In this document: piece after piece, positions 21,699 to 33,858 of the stretch
How the letters are laid out: each line of letters begins with the position of its first letter
Position numbering within the stretch: the first letter of the stretch is position 1
Source: Phascolomyces articulosus
Lineage: Eukaryota; Mucoromycota; Mucoromycetes; Mucorales; Lichtheimiaceae
Length of the DNA stretch: 64,000 nucleotides
Assembly: GCA_025677815.1 (NCBI GenBank)
Contig: JAIXMP010000008.1
Location: forward strand, 372,001-436,000
Reading direction: 5' to 3'
The notes under the pieces: generated by a model
What the model was told of the DNA's origin: nothing
What the model saw: the letters and a program-made list of their open reading frames with translations, nothing else
Database searches by the model: none
Position numbers and translations under genes: made by a program

Positions 21699-23576
21699 AT
21701 GGCAAAGTCGAAAAGAGCCATCAATCCAGCCGATGCACTACGTAAATAGATCTTTCTCTCTTTCTTTTCAATAATTAATCTTGTAGAAAAGACAAATAGA
21801 AATCCTAATCCTTTTTTTTTTAAAAAAAAATTACTATAGGTAAAAAACAACGTAAACGCGAACTTAAAAAGGTAATTATTTACAAAAACTTGATCAGAAT
21901 CTTTTAAATATAGGATCTAGTTTGCTCACTTTATATATTTCAAATTTAGAATAAAGAAGATCGCAAAAAAGCTCGAGAATTAGCACTTTCAAAAAGAGAT
22001 ACTGGGAGAGTTAAATCAGATATTCAAAAATTAGAAAATCAAGGCAAGCTTTCTTTTTCACTTTATAATGATTTTAGATGTTATATATATATATATATAT
22101 AAAGATCGATTAGACTCATTTTAAACAGCTCGTCATGCACAGTTGGATAAAAATGCACAAGCACGGTTAACACAGTTGAAGGAAGAACTACAAAAAATCG
22201 AAAAGGCCAAAAAGTCCCAAGGTGTCACCTTGACTGGGTAATTATAAATTATGCGTGGTTTATTTTTATAGAGAATAATGTTTTTTTTAAAAAATATAAT
22301 AATGGATCCAGAAAAAAAAAAAGAGCTAATCTATTTCTTTCATTGTCATTGATAATGAATATAGTGCGCAAGCAGCATTGGCTGAACGACAAAAGAAACA
22401 GCAACAACAACATGAATCTCGAAAGATGGTGTATGATCCAAAGACGAATAAATTTGTACCAGTCAAAATAAAAGGTAAAAGAAAAAGATCACTTTTTTTT
22501 TGGCGGAGGGAGATCATTTTTCTCGAATTTTCATTTTTGACATTTTTCATTTTTTGACAACACAATTAGAATCAACATCATCAAGTCAAGGAACAGGAAG
22601 TAAACGAGATTCAGATGATGAAAGCAGTTCATCTCTATCTGATTCAGATATGAGTGATACATCCAATGAAAGTGATTCTGAAATGTCCGAAGATGAGGAA
22701 ATCATCAAAGAGCAAGAAGATGCGGGCATGGATCAGGAAAAAGAAAATGAAGAGGATGAGGATGATATTGAACTTCCAGAAGGTCCTCCACCACCAACGA
22801 CAACGCAACAAAATGTATCCGATGCACTACCAGCTCCATCAGAAACAGAAGAGGAAAAAAAGGCAGAGAAAAAAGAAGGAGAGGAAGAGGAAGAAGATAG
22901 CGATGATGATATACCATTACCTGAAGGTCCACCACCAGCACGACCTTTCCAAACACAACTTGGTACATTACAAGCAGCTGCTCAAGTGAGACCACCACCT
23001 CCTCCTCCTTCTATTCCGCCTCCACCACCACCATTTCCTCCTACAGGTTTCCAAAGGCCACCCCCACCACCATTTATGTTTCCTGGCATGCCTATGGGAT
23101 ATGGTATGATGGTACCACCCCCTCCACCTGGACGACCACCGATGCATCCCATGATGGGTCGACCACCACCCCTTCATTATCGCCCATATCCTCCGCATCA
23201 TCAACCACATCATCGTCCACCTCGTCCTCATGGATACAGACCTCATCATAATAAACATTTAAGACAAACCAAACCTGTAGATCCGTTTGCTTTGGATTTA
23301 CCTGAAGATCAAATCAAAGACATTACACAAGAAATATTATCACCTAAACCACCAACACCATCACCTGCAGCTACTGCCGCAGCAACCATTTCTGCTGAAC
23401 CTCAAATTCGTAATTTACAAAAAGAATTGTTAGGATTTGTACCTGCTTCATTACGACGAAAAGAAGCTGCGAATAAACGAACAGCCGCATTACCAAAGGC
23501 AGCACGACCCACGGTCAATGCAACACCTGATGTTGGAGAAGATGAGGATGATTTAATCCGTGATGATGAACAATAA
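21699..23576 (+). CDS. WBP11-type pre-mRNA splicing factor, 464 aa
   Basis: Homologue of WW-domain-binding protein 11, a spliceosome-associated protein that binds WW domains and PP1 through proline-rich stretches. Exons 21699-21741, 21840-21871, 21950-22043, 22129-22237, 22365-22474 and 22570-23576 join in frame. The N-terminus holds the conserved Lys/Arg-rich WBP11 domain (KSKRAINPADALRKKQRKRELKK type; residues 1-60), then a coiled coil. An acidic Ser/Asp/Glu region follows, with LPEGPPPP and LPEGPPPARP motifs, a long Pro/His/Gly-rich tract, and the terminal GFVPASLRRKEAA motif typical of the family. Intron 3 appears to start with GC rather than GT (CAAG|GCAAGC at 22044). A transposon ends 52 bases before the ATG and may have displaced or replaced the upstream promoter. 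Confidence 0.85.
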
Positions 23577-23758
23577 TAAGAATGATTAATAATAATAATA
23601 AAAAAATATTTTATTTTATTCAAAAAAAGAGAGGAACAAAAAAAAAATACAAATGATAAGAAACGAAATGAGGGAATTTGGGGGAAAGAAAAGACAAAGA
23701 AAAGAACAGAACAGAACAGAAAATAATTTATAATAATAAAATAGAAAAAAGCGATTAT

Positions 23759-24656
23759 TTAACCACTAGCAAAGACGGAATCCATATTGATAGTAGTAAT
23801 AAGTATAATGGTATTTTTTCGGATAGTATCAGGTATCTTTGCACAAGCACGTCGGACTATGGCTGCATCTGTACCGTTCTCTGCCCAAACATGTAAAATC
23901 TGTCTCTGAAACTTGTAATTGGAAACCGTCAATGTTGATTTATTGATACCACTAATCTTTTTCTTCATAAGTCGCATGGCATCCTTGGCAGTAAATCGAC
24001 GACCAAAAGCCATGGCGCGAGTGACAGAAACACCGAGTGCTTGCGATATGGATGAAGAATAGCACACGTAATCGGTAATAGGGCCTTTGGTCGAGTATTG
24101 GATTTCCATTTCCGTCAACACCTTACTGATTCCCACCAATCGATCTATGACTTCTGCCGAAACTGCTTCACTCATTAAAGAAGTAACTCCACCCCCACCG
24201 GCGTTCGGTGTAGAAAGAATACGTTGGGAAGGAAAACCGAAATCGATATAATTACCATAGAAATTAATATTGGCCACCACAGTCAAGGAATCATTGGGAC
24301 GGTGGCGTAAGGTGGTCACAAGATCAAGTAAAGAGGGACGAGAAAAATAGATTGACATGTCAGAATAGGATAAGCACAAATGAGTGATGTTGTCGGCGAC
24401 ACCATTGTTGTTGTTCTTAGCAACAATCGTTTGGTTCTTCATAACACCACCAGCCATCACCACAGAAGTGGCGACGTCGGTTTGGGGCGCGACTGCAGCA
24501 ACTGCAACTCCATCCACCACAAGATCCACTATTGTTCTTGCTACAGCCAGTGGGGGGCTGTGTTTGTTTAATTGCATCATCGTGGAAATACTGCATTATA
24601 GACACATCCCTTGAAGATGTGACTTCAACAATGTTCTTTTGAATAATGGGTGCCAT
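23759..24656 (-). CDS. Unknown protein with an apparent single-base frameshift in a G6/C6 run
   Basis: From an ATG at 24656-24654 a natural-looking frame runs about 33 codons (MAPIIQKNIVEV start) to a run of six C on the minus strand (G6 at 24552-24557). The frame shifts there: one base fewer would join it to the long downstream frame ending at 23759, about 298 aa in all. Alternatively, translation starts at the ATG pair at 24580-24575, giving 273 aa with no disruption. The protein has an Ala/Val-rich first part, then a mixed alpha/beta body with STPNAGGGGV and SQALGVSVTRAMAFGRRF, and no signal peptide or obvious membrane span. I do not recognise the family. It converges with WBP11, with 182 bases between stop codons. 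A sequencing error, a start-site choice or a real mutation would all explain the frame change. Confidence 0.6.
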
Positions 24657-27600
24657 GGGGAATAAATAAAAAATGCTTATTGTTGTATAAAAAGAAAATG
24701 GGAAATGGCTCTTGAAATAGTCAAGGTGTTGGTGGTGTTAAATTTGATATAAATAGAAGGTATAATGTTGATATCATGATGGCGACAAATGGAGCTCTTT
24801 TTATATGTATTTTAAAGAATGGCGCAGTATAACGCGGCATAAAGTAGTAGCAGCACGTAATATGACAATGGCAATTATTACTGCGGTTTAGTGTTACCAA
24901 AAATCAATTCCGCAGCAAAAAAAAAAAATCAGGTTCATGGTTACGCTGATGGCTTGCGCTTTTTTTATTATTACCAAATTCTTAAATCATTTTTTATGTG
25001 GGGAATATTTGTTTTTTCGTGATGTAGATATATATATATATATTGATATAGCGTTTATTTTAATGTATATAATACGATCTTTTCCGATTTACACATGTTA
25101 CCATCCTGTTTTATTATTATATTGTTATTATGATGCAACTAGATAAACCTATTATCCCGAAGAAAACATAAATATTTACGTGTTGTTTATCAATCTATCA
25201 TATCGACGAGTAATAATAAATCAATGTCACAAATAAAACCAAAAACCAGAACCAGACCACCTGATTGATTATTGTTATCTTTTACAACTTCTTATCCATC
25301 TTTCCCATTTGAAAAAAAAAAGTTTGGCTACGCGATTTTCTTATCACGAATTAGGAATGGTTCAATAACCACCACCGACCAACCATTTCAAGGAGTCTAG
25401 ATATTTTTATTGAAAGGTTTCTTTCTATACCAAATAAATGTTAGGTTAAGAGAGATCGCCGTTGTTCCTCAAAAGTAGTAGTAGACTTTAATCTCCCTTT
25501 TGAGAACAAAAGAGTAAAACCTTTCAAATGATTATTATAATTCTCCTCTTCACTTTGAGTAGTAGATATCACTATCTCTCCTTTCCACAATTTCGCGCCT
25601 ATATTATAAATATTTCCATATCCTATAAAGTAAAATATACTTTTTTTTAATGCAAGAATTGTAAATCTTTTATTTTCAACTAGACCAACCTACTCCTTTA
25701 TTACGGAGAGGTGGGGGCAAGTGGATCCTCTTCTTCCGTTGAAAAAAAAAAAAAGATCACATCATCTTATATAATTGGGGTCATATTATTATTATTGCTA
25801 TGAACTATTTATAAAAGATGAATAAGAGTCATAATTTATAAGGCAGTCTTGTTTTTACGTGCTGTTGTTGTTTTCGACGTTATTAAAATAAAGTGGCTGT
25901 CACAAGGATCATCATCATCATAATGAGAGTACAAAGTAGTAGTAGTAGACTAATAGATCATAAAAGAATTATCTTGGCCATTTTAATGTTTTATTAAATT
26001 TGACTGGTGGTAAATATCGGGAAAGAGTTTTTTATATCACGGAAAAGCCAGGGATGAATGGAACTTTGGTACGACATACACCAAGCCATATTTATCTAAT
26101 CCTCAAATAGAAGTTACACTTCTCATTTTATTATTATTTGATAGATCTCGCGTGTAATAGATATTTTATTATATTTGATCTAAACTCATATAAGTCTTTC
26201 AAATATTATTTAGTGATTCTACTATGCTACGTAATCATAGAATGACATCTTGTATTTATATATACAAAATGTTTTAACATATAGAATGTTTCTATTTTGC
26301 TGCTTTATGATGCTATTGTAAATAACCGACAACAAAGAGAGTGCAAAAAAAAAGTCATGCAAAAAAAAACATCATTTTTGTGTTTCATGTTTTGAAATGG
26401 CGGCTGTTCTCTCTATTAAGTAAAGCTAGACTAAGACGGTTTAAATTATATATATAATATATGCAAATCAAATCTTGTTTTTTGCGCGTGAATCTGTCCA
26501 CTTTGCCACGAGTACTCCCTTCTCTCTCTCTTTCTCTCTCACCTTTTGTCCAACATGATGGAGAGATTTATAATATGCATGTATGCATTGATGATTTTCA
26601 TGATACATCAAGTCAAGCATGCATCAAGAAACAAGGCGCAATGATTTTTCTTTATTATTATTTTAGTTACTACAGCTATAGATAAAAAATAATAATCAAC
26701 AATAACGTAATGATATAAAAAAAAAAGGTCATGTTCTTCAATGATTATGATGTTCTATCGGATGTTATGTAGCATATGATCAAGCACGTTTGATTTTGGT
26801 TTTATATATAATATTATAAGAATGGAAATTAAAAAAAAAATAATGATGAGGATTGCAATGGTGAGACGAATCAGGGTGACAATCAGAAGTTTCTATTAGC
26901 AGCAGAAGTAGCAACAGAAGAATAAGCAGAAGCAGTAGAAAAACTCCCCCAAAAGCTTAACTCAACTCCCCCTCCCCTTACATTTAACCCCAAAACGGGT
27001 TGGGAGAGTTCAATAGAGCTTTTAGACGCGGATCCCTTGCTCTTTATTTCTAATGCCCCGCGTTATTGTTCTTTATCCGATTCAAATCCGTTCAATTACC
27101 ATGTGCCTTATGGATCATAATGGGCATGTGCGCAGCTGGTATTTACTATCTTTTAGTATAAGCTCCCATGTATATGTTTTATATCTACTACTAAATATTA
27201 TTCTTTCACTTGCTCTTGACCTTATAACTCTTACTTTATAATTCTAATTTCATTCTTCTTATTATTAAACAAATGTCTGCTCTCTTTTCATTAGGAGTAG
27301 TTATTCTATTATAATAAATTCACGAGTATTTTACTTATGTATCGAACACGTAATATATATACATAATGAATTACTTTTCGTTTCATGCGATGCAATCCAT
27401 CATAATAGAAAAAGATTTTTTTTACTATAAATATATTTTATAATAATCCGCCACCATTAAAACTTGGCAATTGATTCTTCTCCGGAAAAAGCATATTCCT
27501 TAACGCCCTTTCTATCAATTGAGTATCAACGATGAAATATAACTTATTAGTATTATTTATATTCTAATCATTTTCCTTATCCCTCGATTTTATTTTATTA

Positions 27601-29284
27601 TTTTTTCTTTTCTTGGAGTAAAATAAAATCGAAATCAATGCTACTCAACACAACATTATATACCAATTTATGGATCATCATCGTAATTCAATTTGGTGTT
27701 ATCCTATCTCTTTAGTCCTCTCCTCTTGGCAACAACAACAAAAAGAATATATGCACATTCATAGCACATTTATTATACCAAATAGGTTTTTTTGTTTTGT
27801 GAATTAAAAAAAAAGTTGGCATCACATCCTATGCACATCAAGCAAGGGTTATTTATCCCCAATATGTTTTAGAATGATGTACAGAGAAGAACAAGAAAAG
27901 AAGATGCGGAGAGGAGGAAGAGTCTATCTGTATAATACAGACAGCCGAGGGGTGATGTGTAAAAAAATACTGAGGAGGTTTTTTTTTTTTGTATCTATAA
28001 ATCTATAGACAAGAGAAATGTATTTTGTGTATTGAATAATGACAAACCTAACATTGTCATCATCATAGAAGCAAAGACCATCACTATCTCAAGTATATAA
28101 AAAAAAGGATTTATTAAGGACTTAGTAGAGTTGAATATGTCCTGCATGTCATTGTGCTTAAATGATATATACCTTTTTTTTTCTCCTACTATCATGCTAT
28201 GAAGATAGAACTCCTCGCTTCTTCTTACACATTTCCCCTTCTTCCTTCAAAAAAAGGTTCGATATTATTATATTATTTTCATCAAACATGAAAATTTGCA
28301 TGATGGGCTGATGATAGATTTTTGTTTTATTTTATTTGACCTTGATGATTTTTTAGCCCTTCATCATCACAATGATTGCCTCTTTCATAATGGATCTATT
28401 TATTTATTATTATTATTATTATTATTTTACTCCTTTTCCGATCAATTGACAGGGCGGGGCGCCACGTATATAGAATATTTATATCGAGTTTTTATAATTT
28501 ATTGTATTTTGTAGATGATATTTATATAGAATAGAGAGAGTCGGCCAAGAACCTGCCCATTGTTATCCTAATTTAGTAAAAGAAATAAGAAAAAAGGGTG
28601 AATGGGGTTGATCGACTTACGAGTACTTTTTTATATCTCTAATTTGGGTTCGTAATATATAAAATGAAACTTCCATCCCCTTTTATACAAAGGGTAATAT
28701 ATATATATATATATATATATCTTTTAATTCTTATTACTACTTACTATATATTATTTTGTATTGAGTTATTATTATATAATAGAATATATGAGTATATTAT
28801 ATATATTTTAGGTATTAAAAAAAGAGGAGGAGGGGCAAAACACCTATCAATATATTCAAGCATATGTTTATGATTTAGACTTGCACACAAACACACACTT
28901 TTTTTGGGGGATAGCAATGGGGAATCATAATAATAATAATGAAAACATGGAAACTACAATGTGTAACATTTTAGTGAATTGTTGCTGATCATCCTTATCA
29001 CTTTTTTTTAAATGCACCGCCAATTTTTGACGAATTGGTATAAATACCCCAAGAAGATTTGAATATTTCATCCATCTTCTTTGCATTCTATATCTCTTTT
29101 TATTTTTATTCCACTTCCATTGTTTTTATTCTCTTTTCTTTTTCTTCCTTTTCATCTTCAATAACTTATTCCAAACACTCCCCCACTCTTTCTTTCTCTC
29201 TCTCTCTCTCTCTCTTTCTTCTCCTCTTACTTTTATTCTCTCACTTGTATCTAATACATATCAATCAAAAAACAACAACTTATC
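24657..29284. other. 4.6 kb non-coding region upstream of the homeodomain gene
   Basis: The longest stretch here without a supported gene or relic. It is AT-rich with many microsatellites, for example (TA)n at about 28688-28710, TAT/ATT runs near 28400-28430, and a long CT tract at about 29185-29230 just before the ATG. Short frames (24937, 26461, 27053, 28296, 28664, 29059) have neither splice partners nor family likeness. The right end is the promoter/leader of the homeodomain gene. Such length is often seen upstream of developmental regulators, so a complex promoter is likely (inference). Confidence 0.5.
29037..29047 (+). promoter_or_regulatory. TATA box of the homeodomain gene
   Basis: GGTATAAATACC about 240 bases upstream of the ATG at 29285, followed by a long pyrimidine-rich leader. 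A good consensus match in a suitable place. Confidence 0.5.
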
Positions 29285-30713
29285 ATGATTGATTCTTGTC
29301 GATATATTCAATTACCTCCTTTACATACCATGATGTCAACCAATAATTCAAATGGACGAAATCATTTATCGAGTAGTTTTGATACCATGGGTGATAAACA
29401 ACAACAACGTCAAATGGTACTAGTTATTATTATTATTATTACTATCTACTTATAGACACATAATAGTATAGTTATCAATAGTAGATATTAACTATTTTAT
29501 GATTTTTTTTTGTGAAAAATCAACAGTTAAGAGTATTTAGCCCTGTCATTTTATTCCATGATCACTCTTATTCAAGTACTTCCAATGGTTCTGTTGAACG
29601 GATCCATATCCCTGTAAATGACCCTTATTATTCACCACTTATTCAACGAAAGAAAAACAAGATCAGTGAAATGCTCGAATCCAATGGTAAAATGTGGGCT
29701 GATACACTTCGTCATAGCCCTACTGACACTCACAATGAAGACGCACTTTCATCTCGATCTTCATCACCTGGTGTTTATCATCACCAACAACAACAAAAAC
29801 AACACCGACGTCGTAGTCCATCTCTTCCACTTACACCTGGAGCTCATGAAATAAATAACCACCATAACACTAAACCTTCCTCTTCTAACAACAAGGATGG
29901 TTACTTTGGTACTATGGCAGCAACAGTAGATGATAGTAGCAATAGCAGTACCACAAGTTTCAGTGGTGACGAAGATAATCATCATCAACAATTTCATCAA
30001 CATCACCATCATCATCATCACCATCAGCGTTACTGTAGCACAACACTTCAGGACTTTGCTAGACAAGAACCTTCACATGATCTCAGTCATCATGCTGCTG
30101 TGGTAGGTTCTACAATGGGAGCCGATGGAAGCAGTGCTACAGCCAATCGTAAACGACGAGGCAATTTACCCAAACCAGTGACTGCCATCCTTAAACATTG
30201 GCTCGTTGAACATTGTGCCAATCCTTATCCTACTGAAGATGAAAAGAATTGGCTCAAGCATGAAACGGGTTTAACATTAAATCAAATCAGTAATTGGTTT
30301 ATTAATGCACGTCGCCGTATTTTACCTTTGATCTTGATTAAAGCTGCTTCTGCCGATGGTCGACCTTTGGAACATCATAGAAAACGTCGTGGTAAACCCC
30401 CATCAGCTATGACGGCTGCTCGTCGAAGAATGGCTAAACGACAATGTCAAAAATCATCTGAAGAGGAAACTACTTCTGTTATTACTCCTCTTGTTGAAGG
30501 TAAATAGAACTTCTATGTTTATTTGTTTTTTTCACCTATCCAATAATCCGCATTTTAGTAAGAAAGATATATTGACATGTGTGCCTATGTTTTTTTTATG
30601 TATTTCTTTCAGAACTTTCGAGTGCTACAAAACGTGGTTATAAACGTTCTTCTTCCAATACTGCATTTGAGTCACCGCGTCCTACTAAAAGTAAACGCAT
30701 CTCAGTCGTCTGA
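29285..30713 (+). CDS. TALE-class homeodomain transcription factor, 401 aa
   Basis: Nuclear DNA-binding regulator. Exons 29285-29416, 29527-30499 and 30613-30713 join in frame. The homeodomain (about 252-311) is preceded by KRRGNLPK and contains the three-residue loop extension NPYPTEDEK, then LTLNQISNWFINARRR (recognition helix about 296-308); this is the KN/TALE homeobox. The protein is otherwise low complexity: Ser/Thr-rich, a run of about ten His (near 200-210) and Gln/Asn stretches. Basic patches after the homeodomain (HHRKRRGKPP, AARRRMAKR) and in the last exon (KSKR) may be nuclear localisation signals. Fungal TALE proteins include mating-type factors and Cup9/Tos8-type regulators; which one this resembles cannot be said. 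The large non-coding flanks suggest elaborate control. A downstream ATG at about 29330 could also be used. Confidence 0.9.
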
Positions 30714-33700
30714 TAATGTTTCCAAACAAACACACACACACACACATAACTCATTAGTTTTTCTTATCCGCGTGGCAGGAAAAATCTGAGTTGTTTCTTT
30801 TTTGTTTTATTATCAAATATCCAAAAAAAAAATTTATCTTTTTATCATCCAAACGATCCCATCAAACAATTCATCTTTTTATTTTATTTTATTTTATTTT
30901 TGTGCTATAGAAATATCCATTTTGTCATTCTCTCTCTCTCTCTTTTTTTTTTTGTTGTTGTATAACTCTCTGTTAGTGTATATCTTTTTATTTCTTTTGA
31001 TCCGCTTCAAATATCTCTCTTTATTGTCGATAGTCTTTCCTCTCATTATTTTTTCTATTTTGTTGAAATCAATCTCACAAGTCATATCATTGTATCCTTC
31101 TTTCAATTTGTATATGTATCTACCCTCTCCCCTTATCGCATATCTATTTTTCTTGTTTGAAAAAAAAATAATATATATATATTTATATCTTAACACCACA
31201 CACATAAAAAAAAATAGTGCAATTTTTTTGATGTGGGCATATGAGATCGCCTCTTTGAAACAAATAAACAATAACTCCTTCTTTAGTTACTTTTAATGGA
31301 AATCTGCATCAGCAGACGCATCTAGCCCATTTATTTTTCACCGTGGTAAAATTAAAGTGTGGCACAAAATAATCGCAACAATAATTTTTTGAATTCTTTT
31401 TCTGTTTTATGCAAAGAAACATCTTTTTTTAATAGGCTTGTGTGTGTGGGTAATACAATCTTTTTTTATAGAATGACCATTTTATTATATTATTACAATA
31501 AAGCTGAGCTTTTTTCATCATCATCATCATTTGTGTGTAGATGACTTATTGTCTTGGAGAAAAACCTTAATACCCACGCAAGATAAAACAGGTAATAGGC
31601 CATGTGGGCGATAAACGCATATCATGATGATCAAGTGATTGATTTAGGCTTCTTTTTTTTTGAGGAGGTAATAGGTTAATATATATATATATATATATAT
31701 ATATGAATAATGGAAAAAGAAAGGAGGAAAAGGTCAAGTTATAGACCAGCCAATAAAGGAGGTGAAGTTTTTGAAATGATTTTATAGGTTCTTTTCCCCC
31801 TTGAAATTACTATTTATTTCATGCATCCAATGATATAAACCAACAAACAACCGTCAAAAAGATCTTCCATTTGTTATTGTCCATTTTTTTACAAGTTTAT
31901 TTTGTTCAGTTTAGAACAAAAAAACATATCTTTTCTTTAAAATACGTAGGAAAAATAGATATAGCAATAATGAAAAAATAACGATGACTGGTTTAGAAAT
32001 GATGAGATAAAGTAAACTAATCTATTACTATATTAACTATGTTTTTGTGTTTAAGAAATCAGCGATCGACAATCGTCCATCTATGTGACAAATAATAACC
32101 ACGTTGCTTTGTTTCCGACGATTTGTCATCCCTCATCATCATCATCAGTAACGCATAGAATAAAAACACCGCAATACCAAATATCTATATGATAAAAATA
32201 GATTATCAGTCAAAGAGCATATTTAATTATCACCAAACCTGCATTGGTACATACATATTATAATTGTTGTAAAAGTTTTATGAATCTTGACAAATATTTA
32301 CTTCACTAATGGTATCATGAGGTACTCTTTTTTATATACAACAGTTGACTGATTACTATAGCAGGGATGTGATAAGTATTATATAATAGCTTTCTTTCTT
32401 GGTGTTTCGTCCCATTCTTTTTTTTTTTTTTTTCGTGTGAACAGTCTTTTTTTTAAAAAAGCCTTCCGTGTGTAAATCCCAGGTTCTTAATACAAATAAG
32501 AATGGGAGATTAAAATATCTTTTACCTAAACAAAAAATAAGATTGGATGGAGATTTTTCAAATCGTACCGTTAATTCATTTTTTATGATCACTTGATTAA
32601 ATATGTATACAAAATACGTAAAATTATGAACAATTATGCGTAAATACATCAAAAACTATATCAACGATAGTTCTATTATCTATTATCAAGATGATACTAA
32701 ACTATTCGATTTATTCATACGGACATTTCTTATGCAAGGTTTTAGGATTTAAAGGTATATTATGATAATCAAGAATGAATAAATAATTCATTTGAATAGT
32801 CTACAACTGTAACCATCAAACAATCGAATACTCATCATTACTAGGGAACGGCCAGATCCTTGGTTTTTTTTATAACTATTATCTATCAAGACATCTCTGG
32901 GCTTTTTTTTTGTACAGATATATATATATATAAAATGCCAAGGTAAAACAGGCAAATTTTTTTATCATCAAATGGAAAACTACTTTCTTATCAACTTTAT
33001 CAGAGAAACTCACGAGTATATCTATATTTGATAATGATTTGTTTTTGTCATGATGTGTAATCCATGTATATATAAGACGAGTTAGTAAGTAAATAAGTGA
33101 TGTAAATGTTTTTTTTTCGCTTGTCATTTATTAGTATACTCGGTGAAGAGCTGCGCAACGAGAGAAAAAGAGAGAGAAATCTCGCCATATTATTTCTTTA
33201 AAAAAGTTGGCGGGAGTTCTATTTTATGGGTGCCACCATTAAGTTTTTATACTCTTTTGCGCATGGTCCACCCTTGCCAACACTTTTACTTATCCTAATT
33301 TGGGTTTATCGGCTGGGGGAACTCTGCATTACACAAAACTACAAACAACCCAACGTTTTTTTTTATAACTTGTTTGTTTTTTCACTATTATTAATAACTG
33401 ATAAATATGAAATATTAGTATGTTGCTTACCATTATTATTACTAATACATTGACACTATTTATCTGATCTTGATACCATCAATAACAATGGCATAAAAAC
33501 CCTGCTCCGTATTAAAAAGATGATATTAAAGTATTTTACAAATTTCATATATTATATAAAAAAGAAGCAACAGGTGAGAAAAAAAAAAAGAAACAGTGGA
33601 GAACCATGCGTTAAAACTACGGGAATCGGGACCGAAAAAAAAACTTCCCATCTCTTTAAGAGTATACCTTTTGATTCATAAAATTATTTGGTATCACATT

Positions 33701-33858
33701 AGCAGCAAATGTTATAGTTAGTAAAAGTTCTAGTTGAACAACAATAACATTATTATTATTAACCCAATGTTTCCCGCCCAATTCTTTTCTTCCTTTCTCT
33801 TCTTCTTCTTCCAACATTCTTTTTTTCTTTACTTTGACACCACCTATTGTTGTAAAGA
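30714..33858. other. 3.1 kb intergenic region between two regulatory genes
   Basis: AT-rich 3' flank of the homeodomain gene and upstream region of the PP1 subunit gene. It contains (CA)n at about 30728-30746, CT tracts at 30928-30950 and (TA)n at about 31680-31704. The hydrophobic 164-codon frame at 30802-31296 is a by-product of T-rich sequence. No RNA gene is recognised. Confidence 0.5.

Noticed and set aside
22654..23258. Open frames on both strands inside WBP11
   Set aside because: They are shadows of the acidic and proline-rich codon repeats; only the plus-strand frame fits the family and splice sites.
30802..31296. 164-codon hydrophobic frame downstream of the homeodomain gene
   Set aside because: It is driven by T-rich sequence and CT tracts in a 3' flank, has no membrane-protein pattern or splice support, and a complementary frame overlaps it on the other strand.
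31680..31704. (TA)n tract considered as a functional origin or insertion site
   Set aside because: One of many simple AT microsatellites in the window; nothing distinguishes it.
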